43,143 nucleotides of DNA from UBA8337 sp049889915 (lineage in GTDB: Bacteria > Pseudomonadota > Alphaproteobacteria > RS24), in contig JBMHCM010000050.1 in NCBI GenBank assembly GCA_049889915.1, forward strand, positions 1 to 43,143, in the 5' to 3' direction. Below, in pieces: positions 31,679-40,599 of the stretch. Made by a program: the position numbers and the translations under genes. Under the pieces are notes generated by a model that was not told where the DNA came from, searched no databases, and saw only the letters and a program-made list of their open reading frames with translations. How positions within the stretch are numbered: the stretch's first letter is position 1; every line of letters starts with the position of its first letter.

Positions 31679-32632
31679 TTGATTAAACATCTAGTTGTTG
31701 GCGTATCCCTGGTCGCGATGACCTCAGGATCCGTTTTGGCATGGAGCAGCGATGAGCAGCGTGCCAAAGAATTCTTTTCCAAAGGTTTGGAAAGCAAAGC
31801 CGAACGCTATTTGACCAATAAGGTTGAGGGCGCGTTGGACGGTAAAGTCAATGAGTTTGAAATTGACTTGACCAATTTGAGCGAAGGTGAGGCCTATTAC
31901 TCACTGCTTTATATTCGCCCGCTCGGTGAAACTGAAACATCAGCCACATTCTTCCAAGGCGGCTTGAGCTCACAAGATGGTGCCAACACCATCAATCTGG
32001 GTGTCGCGCGTCGTTGGGTCATGAATGACGGCAAAGTGCTGCTCGGCCTGAACGCATTTTACGATAATGAGTTCGATATCGGCCACTCACGTGCCAGCGT
32101 CGGTCTTGAAGTGCTGACCTCGGTTGGTGATTTGCGCTTTAACAGCTATTCCGCTCTGAGCGATGTCGAAACCAATGATGACGACGATAGCGAAGAAGTG
32201 GCATTGGACGGTTCCGATATGGAAATCGCCCTGCCGCTGCCTTATTTGCCGAACACCAAGCTGACCATGTCGAGCTTTGCTTATGACGGTCGCGAAGGGG
32301 CAAATGACCATGAAGGCACGAAAACCGGTTTCCGCGCCGTTCTGCCGAAAGGCTTTGAGCTGGCTGCCGGTTCTATCGATTATGATGATGAAGCGACCGA
32401 AGATGATGATTACATCTCTTTGAGCTTTAACGTCACCCGCTACCGTAATGCCGAGAAATTCGGCCAGCCGGTGCTGGTCTCCGACCAAGCCTATGGTCTG
32501 CAAAATATCGTTGATCGCCGTTTTGAAAAAGTCCGTCGGTCAAACATCATTACCAAAGCGAAAACCAATTCTGGGTTCCAATTCGGTATCGGCACCACTG
32601 CGTCTGATATCTCAATCGGCGGCCGGACATAA
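31679..32632 (+). CDS. Inverse-autotransporter-type beta-barrel protein without passenger
   Basis: A 317-residue secreted outer-membrane protein. The signal peptide is residues 1-21 (IKHLVVGVSLVAMTSGSVLA). Residues 45-200 match the inverse autotransporter (intimin/invasin) barrel: NLGVARRWVMNDGKVLLGLN, AFYDNEFD, HSRASVGLEVL and LRFNSYSALSD. Loops are strongly acidic (ETNDDDDSEE, DDEATEDDD). The chain stops soon after a barrel-to-passenger-like linker (NIVDRRFEKVRRSN), so no Ig-like or adhesive domain follows. The start is TTG 31679, with GAGGAG 7 bases upstream; the nearby ATG 31674 opens only a two-codon frame. It is 22 bases before a secreted-protein gene. Confidence 0.78.
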   Translation: MIKHLVVGVSLVAMTSGSVLAWSSDEQRAKEFFSKGLESKAERYLTNKVEGALDGKVNEFEIDLTNLSEGEAYYSLLYIRPLGETETSATFFQGGLSSQDGANTINLGVARRWVMNDGKVLLGLNAFYDNEFDIGHSRASVGLEVLTSVGDLRFNSYSALSDVETNDDDDSEEVALDGSDMEIALPLPYLPNTKLTMSSFAYDGREGANDHEGTKTGFRAVLPKGFELAAGSIDYDDEATEDDDYISLSFNVTRYRNAEKFGQPVLVSDQAYGLQNIVDRRFEKVRRSNIITKAKTNSGFQFGIGTTASDISIGGRT

Positions 32633-32654
32633 GGTTTAGAGAGGAATGAGTGAA

Positions 32655-33761
32655 ATGAAACGTTTTATCTTTATGACCACAATGGCCGTCGGTTCGCTGC
32701 TGTTTATCGGCGCGACGGAGGCGGAAGCGCAAAACAGCGATCGTTGCAACACAACGGATAACCCGCTGCAAATTGACATTACAGACGACCATGAAGCCAG
32801 TGATGGGCTGGCGCTGCATACATGTTCGACAACGCTGAATAGCGGCATGTCTTACACGTTTGAGGCGTTTGGCATTTGTAACGGTGTGCCGGATATCGCC
32901 AATGGGTTGAGCAATTGCTACACCGTCTTCAATGAAGATGTCGCCGTTGACCTGCTGAACGCGAACACCGCGACCAATGTGCCGTCCGGCCAAGGCTTCA
33001 TGCCGCCGGTTGGCAATTACACGCACTATTTTGCGATTGCTGACAGCACCTTCGAAATGAAGGGCCATTTTGCTTTTGTGGATGGTGGTGCCGCCCAAGC
33101 TTATGACTCAATTTCGGTTTCCAATGGTGAGCTTACCTTCTCATCGGGTGCCAATTGCCGCCCGATAGGTAACATTAAGCTCAGTGAGTTGGCGAATTTC
33201 GGTGCCGATAATCTGACCGAACTGGTAGCCATTTTTGATTCAATGTCGACCCTGCCGGTGGTGTGTGACGGCACGCCCACGACAGACGGCACATTGACCT
33301 TCGAAATGGACAATGTCGGTCTGGGCAGCCAAAGCTCATATTTGAGCATTGACGGTTATCAGTGGACCAATGGTTCAGCCATTGATGAAGATGCTGATGT
33401 CAATGTCGTTCTGCTGGACGCCAATGCCGCCGTTGCTACCAATGCTGACGCGGTTGACAGTGTGTTGTTCGTTAAGGAAATCCCGTCAGGCGATGATGCC
33501 CGCGAGATTACCGATGGTGAGAACCAGTTCGATGTAACGTTCTCGAAAACCAATGCGATGAATATTTATTATATCTGCAAAGGTGACGACACCACATTGC
33601 TGGGCAATACCTATACAGGTTTGGCCGCATTGGTGAATGCCGGTATCACTTTGGGCCAAATCGATGCATCAAACACAATGACCAATGATTGCGCCATTGT
33701 CGGTGCAACTTTGGGTGAGGGTGCCTTTACCCCGGATGTGACGATCACAACCAATCCGTAA
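32655..33761 (+). CDS. Secreted protein of unknown family, eight cysteines
   Basis: I do not recognise this 368-residue protein. It has a clear signal peptide (residues 1-25, ending ATEAEA). The mature part is acidic, rich in Asn, Asp, Thr and Ala, and has an even set of eight cysteines, which fits a disulfide-bonded extracellular or periplasmic fold. No membrane anchor, Ig-like repeat or LPxTG-type signal is seen. The predicted pattern is mostly short beta strands. AGGA lies 9 bases before ATG 32655; an ATG at 32646 is in frame but touches it. It shares a transcript with the beta-barrel gene, closed by a strong terminator, so it may be its secreted partner. Confidence 0.72.
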   Translation: MKRFIFMTTMAVGSLLFIGATEAEAQNSDRCNTTDNPLQIDITDDHEASDGLALHTCSTTLNSGMSYTFEAFGICNGVPDIANGLSNCYTVFNEDVAVDLLNANTATNVPSGQGFMPPVGNYTHYFAIADSTFEMKGHFAFVDGGAAQAYDSISVSNGELTFSSGANCRPIGNIKLSELANFGADNLTELVAIFDSMSTLPVVCDGTPTTDGTLTFEMDNVGLGSQSSYLSIDGYQWTNGSAIDEDADVNVVLLDANAAVATNADAVDSVLFVKEIPSGDDAREITDGENQFDVTFSKTNAMNIYYICKGDDTTLLGNTYTGLAALVNAGITLGQIDASNTMTNDCAIVGATLGEGAFTPDVTITTNP

Positions 33762-33784
33762 CCGTCACGGTTCGGTTCAAATTG

Positions 33785-33818
33785 AAACCCCGCCGGGAGC
33801 GCTCGGCGGGGTTTTTTT
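33785..33818 (+). terminator. Strong intrinsic terminator after the secreted-protein gene
   Basis: CCCCGCCG (33788-33795) pairs with CGGCGGGG (33804-33811) around GGAGCGCT, flanked by AAA and seven T residues (33812-33818). Confidence 0.95.
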
Positions 33819-33835
33819 ATACTTATTATCGGGTG

Positions 33836-34264
33836 TTAAACCTTAATGCGGTCGTCGGTAATGTCGAAATCGCGTTGCCGCGTTACCAGCCGCAACAGAT
33901 AAATCACCATCATCATATCAAAACCAAGGCACAGCGCCGGATACCAAAACGGCACGCCGGCATTGGCCACCAATAAATGGTGATACACATCATAGGCGGC
34001 ATGCAGCACCCATAGCGCGATGACGACAAAGCCGGAGCCCTTAAAACCGCGCTTAAAGCACAGCACACCGAGCACGAAAAACGGCAGGCCATAGGCAAAT
34101 TCCAACGCCATGGCGCCGACATCGCCAACCATCAACGCAAACAGCATGTAAAACAGCGGCAGGGCCGCCAGACCCAACGCAAAAGCGCGCGGCTTAACCT
34201 CTACATCCTTGGCCATGGCAATGGCGATGAAGCCGATCAGCAATCCGAGTATCAAAGACAACAT
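33836..34264 (-). CDS. Five-helix membrane protein (DUF6010-like, tentative)
   Basis: A 142-residue integral membrane protein with about five hydrophobic segments. A conserved-looking core, LWVLHAAYDVYHHLLV followed by WYPALCLGFDMMMVIYLL, recalls the DUF6010 family; the match is tentative. ATG 34264 is chosen because longer frames run into tRNA-Thr. Its 3' end faces the terminator of the secreted-protein gene. It sits downstream of tRNA-Thr on the same strand (43-base spacer) and may be read through from it. Function unknown. Confidence 0.7.
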   Translation of the reverse strand: MLSLILGLLIGFIAIAMAKDVEVKPRAFALGLAALPLFYMLFALMVGDVGAMALEFAYGLPFFVLGVLCFKRGFKGSGFVVIALWVLHAAYDVYHHLLVANAGVPFWYPALCLGFDMMMVIYLLRLVTRQRDFDITDDRIKV

Positions 34265-34306
34265 GGGGCACCTATATGTAAGGGCGATAATGGGTATGCG
34301 GGAAAA

Positions 34307-34381
<75 letters not shown>

Positions 34382-34493
34382 AGAATAGTGCAAGCTGTTT
34401 GCCACAGCGCCGCCGCCTATGCAAGCAGTGATTGCGCCGCAGCTTATCTTGATTATAATGTTTATGTTTTGTTCTTTTTGCGTTGGGTGTCTC

Positions 34494-34766
34494 ATGCGAG
34501 CGTCTCCTCCCGCGCAGCCGGTGCGGCTCAGCTGGCTGGTGGCGCGGCGGTTGAATATTTGGGTTTGGTGCGAGGGGTGCAGTCATCACAAAGTGGTGCC
34601 GCCCGGCCCCTTGCAGGCAAAATTCGGCGATGTTGACCTGCCGGCTTTGAAAAACCGTTTTCGTTGCGCCCAATGCGGCAGCCGCGAGATATTTTTACGC
34701 CCCGATTGGCACGGCGCCGGATGGACGCGCGGCGTCGTCTCGAAACATGACAAGCTGCCCGAATGA
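34494..34766 (+). CDS. Small zinc-ribbon protein
   Basis: A 90-residue protein with one four-cysteine zinc ribbon: WCEGCSHH near residue 26 and FRCAQCGSREI near residue 57. The C-terminus (RPDWHGAGWTRG) is polar. It may bind nucleic acid or protein. ATG 34494 is the likely start, but no good ribosome site is visible; an in-frame hydrophobic extension to 34419 is possible. It is followed 14 bases later by a small basic gene and murA. I do not know its family name. Confidence 0.65.
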   Translation: MRASPPAQPVRLSWLVARRLNIWVWCEGCSHHKVVPPGPLQAKFGDVDLPALKNRFRCAQCGSREIFLRPDWHGAGWTRGVVSKHDKLPE

Positions 34767-34780
34767 TATTATGAAGGGCT

Positions 34781-34948
34781 ATGAGCAAAGCGCCCAGAGA
34801 CAGCGGTAAAAAAACCGACCGGCAAGAAAAGCTTGCCGCGGCCTTGCGCGCCAATTTACAGCGCCGCAAAGCGGCGAAACAAGAGAGCCGCAAAGCGGCC
34901 ATACGGGCCGCCAAAAAGCCGTCATCGGAGGATGCCGATAATGGATAA
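34781..34948 (+). CDS. Small basic protein upstream of murA
   Basis: A 55-codon gene encoding a highly basic, helical peptide (KKTDRQEKLAAALRANLQRR, then repeated RKAAK-type units). AAGGGC precedes ATG 34781. Its stop (34946-34948) overlaps the murA start at 34941 by 8 bases, so murA translation may be coupled to it. Similar short K/R/A-rich proteins are often seen just before alphaproteobacterial murA; that is recall, not a search. RNA or ribosome binding is a guess from charge. Confidence 0.75.
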   Translation: MSKAPRDSGKKTDRQEKLAAALRANLQRRKAAKQESRKAAIRAAKKPSSEDADNG

Positions 34949-36212
34949 GATCCTTATCGAGGGCGGCGCTGCTTTACGTGGGTCCATCGCCGTATCGGGC
35001 TCGAAAAACGCTGTCTTGCCACTGATGGTGGCCGGTCTGCTGACCGATGAAAAACTGACCTTACGCGGCACGCCGCGGCTGGCCGACACACGCACTTTGG
35101 CCGATGTGTTGCGGGTGCTGGGCGCCGAAGTGGAGGAGTTTGGCCTGGGCCCCGGCGAGGGTGTCTGCGTCACGGCGGCAGAGTTGAGCACCACCCGCGC
35201 ACCTTATGAACTTGTGTCAAAAATGCGCGCCAGCTTTTGGGTGCTGGGCCCGCTTTTGGCGCGCGCCCATAAGGCTGAGGTCTCTTTGCCCGGCGGCTGT
35301 GCCATCGGCACACGGCCGGTCGATTTATATCTCAAAGGGTTGCAAGCCATGGGGGCGGATATTTCTGTTGCCCGCGGCTATGTCAATGCCACGGCAGCGG
35401 GGGGGCTGAAGGGCGCCCGTATCGACCTGCCATTTGTCTCGGTCGGGGCCACCCATGTGTTGATGATGGCGGCTTGTTTGGCCAACGGCGAAACGGTCAT
35501 CACCAATGCCGCCTCAGAACCGGAAGTGGTGGATGTGGCCAATTGTCTGGTCGCAATGGGCGCGCAGATAGACGGCATTGGCACACGGCAATTGCGCATT
35601 ACCGGCGTCGAAAAATTACACGGCGCCGACCACACCGTTTCGCGCGATCGCATTGAGGCCGGGGCCTTTGCATTGGCCATTGCCGCCACCGGCGGCCAAG
35701 CGCATTTGACCGGCATCAGCGAAGAGACTTTGGGCGCTTTGTTGCCGGCCATGCGACTGGCCGGGTGCGGGCTTAGCGACAGTCCGGACGGCCTGCTGGT
35801 CAGCGGCCCGAATGGGCGTCCGGTGGCGACCCCGGTGACCACCGAGCCCTATCCCGGTTTTGCCACTGATTTGCAGGCACCGTTTATGGGCCTGATGTGC
35901 TGCGCCGATGGCGTGTCACGCATTCGCGAGACGATTTTTGAGAACCGCTTCATGCATGTGCAGGAGCTGGCGCGGCTGGGTGCCGATATTTCGCTGCAGG
36001 GCGATACGGCGATCGTCACCGGTGTTGAGAAGCTGTATGGCGCGCCGGTGATGGCGACCGATTTGCGTGCCTCCGTAACATTGGTGATTGCCGGTCTGAT
36101 GGCCGAAGGGGTGACGGAAATTTCGCGTGTTTATCATCTCGACCGCGGCTATGAGCGCATTGAAGAAAAACTGTCGGGCGCCGGAGCGAAAATCTGGCGG
36201 GAAAAAGCGTGA
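34941..36212 (+). CDS. murA: UDP-N-acetylglucosamine 1-carboxyvinyltransferase
   Basis: First committed step of peptidoglycan synthesis: transfer of enolpyruvate from PEP to UDP-GlcNAc. It is 423 residues, normal for MurA. The N-terminal GSKNAVLPLM and the catalytic loop LPGGCAIGTRP with Cys120 (the fosfomycin target) are present. ATG 34941 follows GGAGG by ten bases. ATG 34932 touches the GGAGG and is less likely. Its stop overlaps the start of the DUF2948 gene (TGATG). Confidence 0.97.
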   Translation: MDKILIEGGAALRGSIAVSGSKNAVLPLMVAGLLTDEKLTLRGTPRLADTRTLADVLRVLGAEVEEFGLGPGEGVCVTAAELSTTRAPYELVSKMRASFWVLGPLLARAHKAEVSLPGGCAIGTRPVDLYLKGLQAMGADISVARGYVNATAAGGLKGARIDLPFVSVGATHVLMMAACLANGETVITNAASEPEVVDVANCLVAMGAQIDGIGTRQLRITGVEKLHGADHTVSRDRIEAGAFALAIAATGGQAHLTGISEETLGALLPAMRLAGCGLSDSPDGLLVSGPNGRPVATPVTTEPYPGFATDLQAPFMGLMCCADGVSRIRETIFENRFMHVQELARLGADISLQGDTAIVTGVEKLYGAPVMATDLRASVTLVIAGLMAEGVTEISRVYHLDRGYERIEEKLSGAGAKIWREKA

Positions 36213-36646
36213 TGGAGCCGCTGAAGCTGTATGCCCGTGATGGCGATGATGTCGCGGTTATCTCGGCCTGCCTGCAAGATGCGGTCGGCCAAATCGGGGA
36301 TATGATCCATCTCAAAGATGAGCGGCGCTTTGTCATGCTGCTCAATCGCTATTGCTGGGAGGCAGAACCCGACAAGCTGCGCGTTCGCGCCGCCTTGCAA
36401 ATTGCCGGTGTGACGGCTATTCAGCACAAAGGATTGACGCTGCAGCGCCGTGATGGCGTGGTGTCGCTCTTGGCCGTGCAGGCGGCATCGCAAAAAGACG
36501 GCAGCGTGACGCTTAGTTTGGTGTTTGCCGGTGGCGGGGAAATCCGCTTGGATGTCGAGGCCTGTGAGGTCATATTGGAAGATATTACCGCCCCTTGGGG
36601 GGCGCAGTCGCGACCGGCCCATGCCGTGCCGGACGAGGCTGAATAG
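36212..36646 (+). CDS. DUF2948 family protein
   Basis: A 144-residue protein of the alphaproteobacterial DUF2948 family, marked by LKLYARDGDDVAVISACLQD, RRFVMLLNRY and CEVILEDITAPW. It is always reported near hisD in this class, as here. ATG 36212 overlaps the murA stop. The function is unknown; no enzymatic motif is visible. Confidence 0.9.
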   Translation: MEPLKLYARDGDDVAVISACLQDAVGQIGDMIHLKDERRFVMLLNRYCWEAEPDKLRVRAALQIAGVTAIQHKGLTLQRRDGVVSLLAVQAASQKDGSVTLSLVFAGGGEIRLDVEACEVILEDITAPWGAQSRPAHAVPDEAE

Positions 36647-36661
36647 GTGAAAGTTTAGGCC

Positions 36662-37993
36662 ATGGCAGCGTTTATGCGAGCCCATATTGAGGATGCTGAT
36701 TTTGCCGAGCGGTTTGCCGCTTTGCAGGAAATGAAGCGCGAGCAATCGGTCGATGTCAATCAAGCGGTGGCGGCGATTATCGATGATGTGCGCACCCGTG
36801 GCGATGCGGCGCTGATTGCGCTGACCGAAAAATTTGATCGGCAAAGCCTGACGGCGGCGCAATTGCGTTTTTCCGAAGCGGAAATTGATGCCGCCTTTGA
36901 GGCCTGTCCGGCTGAGACAAGGGCCGCTTTGGAACTGGCCGCCAAACGAATTACCGATTTTCATGCGCGGCAAAAACCGCAAGACGAAAGTTTTACCGAT
37001 GAAGCCGGTGTCCTGCTCGGCCATCGTTGGACGGCGGTCGATGCCGCCGGTCTTTATGTACCGGGCGGTTTAGCCAATTATCCTTCCAGCGTGTTGATGA
37101 ATGCCATTCCGGCCCGTGTCGCCGGTGTCGAACGTGTGGTGATGGTGGTGCCGACGCCCGATGGTGCGGTCAACCCGTTGGTGCTGGTTGCGGCCAGACT
37201 GGCCGGGGTCGATGAAGTGTATCGCATAGGCGGTGCGCAAGCGGTGGCCGCTTTGGCCTATGGCACGGACACGATTGCACCGGTCAATGTCATTGTCGGG
37301 CCGGGCAATGCCTATGTGGCGGCGGCCAAAAAACAGGTCTTCGGGCAGGTTGGTATTGATATGATTGCCGGACCGTCAGAAATTTTGGTGGCTGCCGATA
37401 ATCAAAATGACCCGGCTTGGATGGCCGCCGATTTGCTGAGCCAAGCCGAACATGATGAAGTGGCGCAGTCGATTTTCATTTGTGATGATGCCGCCTTTGC
37501 CGATGCGGTGGAAGCGGCCGTTGAAACGGCGCTGCAGGATTTGCCGCGCGAGGCGATTGCCCGCAAAAGCTGGCAAGAATTTGGTGCGGTTTTGGTGGTC
37601 AATGATTTGCAGGCCGAGGCACCGCAATTGATCAACCAGCTGGCGCCGGAGCATTTGGAATTGGCCGTCGAAGAGCCGCAAGCCTTGGCGCACTCAATAC
37701 GCCATGCCGGGGCGATTTTCATGGGGCGCTATACGCCGGAAGCGATTGGCGATTATATTGCCGGGCCCAATCACGTGCTGCCGACCGCGCGGGCGGCGCG
37801 CTATGCCTCCGGCCTGTCGGTTTTGAACTTTATGAAACGCTCCTCGCTGGTGCAATGCGATGCCGCCTCGCTGTCGGCCATCGGTCCGGCGGCCGTGCAA
37901 TTGGCCGAAGAAGAGGGGCTGCACGCGCATGGTCGCTCCATCGCCATTCGCCTGAATATCGGTGAAGCAAACAATAAGACAGGCGGGCAATGA
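36662..37993 (+). CDS. hisD: Histidinol dehydrogenase
   Basis: Last two steps of histidine synthesis, NAD-dependent oxidation of histidinol to histidine. It is 443 residues. The family signature IDMIAGPSEILVAAD, the zinc ligands around SQAEHDEVAQ, the LAPEHLEL catalytic Glu-His, and GPNHVLPT are present. GGAQAVAALAYG forms part of the nucleotide site. An alternative ATG lies 12 bases in. Its stop overlaps the next gene by 4 bases (ATGA). Confidence 0.97.
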   Translation: MAAFMRAHIEDADFAERFAALQEMKREQSVDVNQAVAAIIDDVRTRGDAALIALTEKFDRQSLTAAQLRFSEAEIDAAFEACPAETRAALELAAKRITDFHARQKPQDESFTDEAGVLLGHRWTAVDAAGLYVPGGLANYPSSVLMNAIPARVAGVERVVMVVPTPDGAVNPLVLVAARLAGVDEVYRIGGAQAVAALAYGTDTIAPVNVIVGPGNAYVAAAKKQVFGQVGIDMIAGPSEILVAADNQNDPAWMAADLLSQAEHDEVAQSIFICDDAAFADAVEAAVETALQDLPREAIARKSWQEFGAVLVVNDLQAEAPQLINQLAPEHLELAVEEPQALAHSIRHAGAIFMGRYTPEAIGDYIAGPNHVLPTARAARYASGLSVLNFMKRSSLVQCDAASLSAIGPAAVQLAEEEGLHAHGRSIAIRLNIGEANNKTGGQ

Positions 37994-38469
37994 GCGATAA
38001 GAAGCCAACCCGCATTGCGCATATTTCGCTGGATGATCCGGCGTTGCAGGCGCGCAATGATGATTTGGAACATGAACGCCGCGTTGCCATTTTCGACCTG
38101 ATTGAGGATAATCATTTCGCCCTCGTGGATGGGCCGGAAGGCCCCTATCGGGTGGTGCTGTCGTTGACCGATCGCGGCATTGTATTTGCCGTATCCGATT
38201 TACAGGCCGACCCGCTGGCCACGATTGAGCTGTCCATGCGGCCGTTTCGGCGCAATATTCGCGACTATTTCATGATTTGCGAAAGCTATTTCGAAGCCAT
38301 TCGCACCGCGACGCCGGATAAGATTGAAACCATCGACCAGGCGCGCCGCGCGCTGCACAATGAAAGCGCCACATTGTTGAAAGAACGACTGGCCGCGCAG
38401 GCCGAGATTGACGATGATACGGCGCGGCGTTTGTTCACGCTGATCAGCGTGTTGCAAATGCGCGGCTGA
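37990..38469 (+). CDS. UPF0262 family protein
   Basis: A 159-residue conserved alphaproteobacterial protein of unknown function. Marks are RNDDLEHERRVAIFDLIEDN, RPFRRNIRDYF and the Asp-rich C-terminal helix. It is translationally coupled to hisD through a 4-base overlap. In many relatives a low-molecular-weight phosphatase gene follows; here only 72 bases separate it from infA. Confidence 0.92.
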   Translation: MSDKKPTRIAHISLDDPALQARNDDLEHERRVAIFDLIEDNHFALVDGPEGPYRVVLSLTDRGIVFAVSDLQADPLATIELSMRPFRRNIRDYFMICESYFEAIRTATPDKIETIDQARRALHNESATLLKERLAAQAEIDDDTARRLFTLISVLQMRG

Positions 38470-38541
38470 GCGGGCGGAAAAAAAGGTTGCTTTCGCACTG
38501 TTTTCTGGCCACATTGCCGAAAATTTTGATGAGTGAGACAT

Positions 38542-38760
38542 ATGGCCAAAGAAGAACTTCTGGAATTTAACGCAACCGTGGTGGAATTGCTGCCCAATGC
38601 GACTTTCCGTGTGAAGCTGGAAAACGACCACGAAGTGATTGCCCACACAGCGGGCAAGATGCGCAAAAACCGCATTCGTGTGCTCGCCGGTGACAAGGTT
38701 CTTGTTGAAATGACACCATATGACCTCACTAAAGGACGCATCACCTATCGCTATAAATAA
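38542..38760 (+). CDS. infA: Translation initiation factor IF-1
   Basis: A 72-residue OB-fold protein that helps 30S initiation complex assembly. The whole family pattern is present: AKEELLEFNATVVELLPNAT, VIAHTAGKMRKNRIRVLAGD and LTKGRITYRYK. ATG 38542 gives the normal N-terminus. The 3' end overlaps the maf-like gene by 41 bases. Confidence 0.98.
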   Translation: MAKEELLEFNATVVELLPNATFRVKLENDHEVIAHTAGKMRKNRIRVLAGDKVLVEMTPYDLTKGRITYRYK

Positions 38761-39331
38761 ACGTTTGGTGCTGGCCAGTGCCAGCCCACGCCGTCTCGAT
38801 TTATTGCGGCAAATCGGCATCACACCCGATGCGGTGCTTCCGGCCGATATTGATGAAACCGCGCTGCGCGGTGAAACCCCAACCCAATTGGCACGCCGTT
38901 TGGCCGAACAAAAAGCCGCCGCCTTGCAAGGCAAGAGCGATGCAGGTGATTTGATTTTGGCGGCCGATACGGTGGTCAGCGTGGGGCGGCGTATTCTGCC
39001 GAAAACCGAAACCGAGACGCAAGCGCGGCATTGTCTGGCCTTATTGTCGGGCCGCGGCCACCGTGTGCAAACCGGCATTTGTCTGATTGCCGGAGGCCGT
39101 GCCATCAGCAAAGTGGTCAGCAGCCGAGTGAAGGTCAAAGCCTTGTCGGCGGCTGAGGTAAATGCCTATTTGTCCAGCGGCGAATGGCAGGGCAAAGCCG
39201 GTGGCTATGCCATACAAGGGCGCGCCGCCGCCTTTATCTCTTCGCTTGTTGGCTCCTACAGCAATATTGTAGGCTTGCCGCTATATGAAACCGCCAATTT
39301 GTTGCGTGGCGCCGGTTATCTGCCGGACTGA
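38720..39331 (+). CDS. maf: Maf family nucleotide pyrophosphatase
   Basis: House-cleaning phosphatase that hydrolyses non-canonical or modified nucleoside triphosphates. It is 203 residues. LVLASASPRRLDLLRQ, AADTVV, and GKAGGYAIQGRAA with LVGSYSNIVGLPLYE are typical. The ATG at 38720 lies inside infA, a 41-base overlap in another frame. Starts further in would remove only the first 15 or so residues, since the family core begins at residue 16. Linked as usual to infA. Confidence 0.93.
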   Translation: MTSLKDASPIAINKRLVLASASPRRLDLLRQIGITPDAVLPADIDETALRGETPTQLARRLAEQKAAALQGKSDAGDLILAADTVVSVGRRILPKTETETQARHCLALLSGRGHRVQTGICLIAGGRAISKVVSSRVKVKALSAAEVNAYLSSGEWQGKAGGYAIQGRAAAFISSLVGSYSNIVGLPLYETANLLRGAGYLPD

Positions 39332-39354
39332 GTGCTTGAAGGAGCTGAAATCGC

Positions 39355-40599
39355 ATGTCGCATGAACTGTTGATGAATGTTGAAAATGGCGTCTTGCGCG
39401 TCGCGCAAGTGGAAGACGGTAAGCTGATGGCGCTGCAAGCGGCACCCTTGGGTCAAGGCCAAGATGAACGCCGTTTGGTCGGGCAAATTTATCTCGGTCG
39501 GGTAGAGCGCGTTCTCGGCCGCCTGCAAGCTGCCTTTGTTGATATCGGCCTCGACCGCTCCGGCTTTTTGGGTGCGCGCGAGGCCCGCGCTTTGCTGCCC
39601 GATGCGGATCGCGATACGCCGATTGAGGATTGTGTGCAAGACGGCGATACGGTTTTGGTGCAGGTCACCCGCCCACCGCAGGATGATAAGGGTGCGCAAG
39701 TGACAGCCGATGTCACCCTGCCGGGGCGAGCTGTTGTGCTGGCGCCGTGCCGTTCACGTATTGCCGTGTCGCGGCAAATTGAAGACGAAGCCGAGCGCAC
39801 CCGCTTGGCCGATTTGGCGGCCGCCATTCGCGACGGCCAGCACGGCGAAGCGGTCGATGTCGAGGGTATGGATGGCGCCGCCGGTTGGGTTATCCGCACC
39901 GCTGCCGTCGGTATGGAAGCCGACGCGCTGGCAGCTGATATGGCCAATGTTGCGGCGCAATGGGAAGCGCTGTTGACGGCGGCTGAAGACAGCGAGCCGC
40001 CGCATGTGCTGCACGAGGATTTGGGGCCGGTTGAAAAAGCGTTGCGTGATTTGGTGCGCAGCGACACCGCCGCCATTACCATTGATGGCGAAGCGGCGCT
40101 GGCGCAGGCCAAAGGTTTTGCCCGCAATCATATGCCGAGCGCGCTGGATAAACTGCAAGCGGCCGCGGCCGGTGAGGTTTTGTTCGACCGCCATGATGTG
40201 GCCGGTCAATTGGATGTCGCTTTGTCCAATCGGGTGGCTTTGCCGTCCGGCGCCTGGTTGATGATTGAAACCACCGAGGCGATGACCACAATCGACGTTA
40301 ATTCAGGCGGCTCTGAAGCCGATGCGCGCGGGGTTAATTTGGAAGCCGCCGCGCTGATCGGTCAGCAAGTGCGATTGCGCGCCATAGGCGGGCTGATTGC
40401 CATCGACTTTATCGATATGAGCGAGGCAGCCGACAATGAAGCAGTGCTGGCCGCGCTGGACGCCGGTTTTCAGGGTGATAAGAACCCGGTGCGCATCGGC
40501 CCCATGTCGGAATTCGGCGTGGTTGAAATGACCCGCCGTCGTGACGCCATGAGCTTGGCGGAAGCGCTTGCGCAGGGCCGTGCCGCCGAGGAGGTGTAA
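39355..40599 (+). CDS. Ribonuclease E/G family protein, short form
   Basis: Endoribonuclease of the RNase E/G type, 414 residues. The S1-like region (GQIYLGRVERVLGRLQAAFVDI) and the catalytic block, with TTIDVNSGG and IDFIDM supplying the metal-binding aspartates, are intact. The chain ends soon after FGVVEMTRRR, so the CPxC zinc-link and the large C-terminal scaffold of RNase E are absent. AAGGAG lies about ten bases before ATG 39355. The stop overlaps the yacG start (TAATG). It might be called rng. Confidence 0.9.
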   Translation: MSHELLMNVENGVLRVAQVEDGKLMALQAAPLGQGQDERRLVGQIYLGRVERVLGRLQAAFVDIGLDRSGFLGAREARALLPDADRDTPIEDCVQDGDTVLVQVTRPPQDDKGAQVTADVTLPGRAVVLAPCRSRIAVSRQIEDEAERTRLADLAAAIRDGQHGEAVDVEGMDGAAGWVIRTAAVGMEADALAADMANVAAQWEALLTAAEDSEPPHVLHEDLGPVEKALRDLVRSDTAAITIDGEAALAQAKGFARNHMPSALDKLQAAAAGEVLFDRHDVAGQLDVALSNRVALPSGAWLMIETTEAMTTIDVNSGGSEADARGVNLEAAALIGQQVRLRAIGGLIAIDFIDMSEAADNEAVLAALDAGFQGDKNPVRIGPMSEFGVVEMTRRRDAMSLAEALAQGRAAEEV

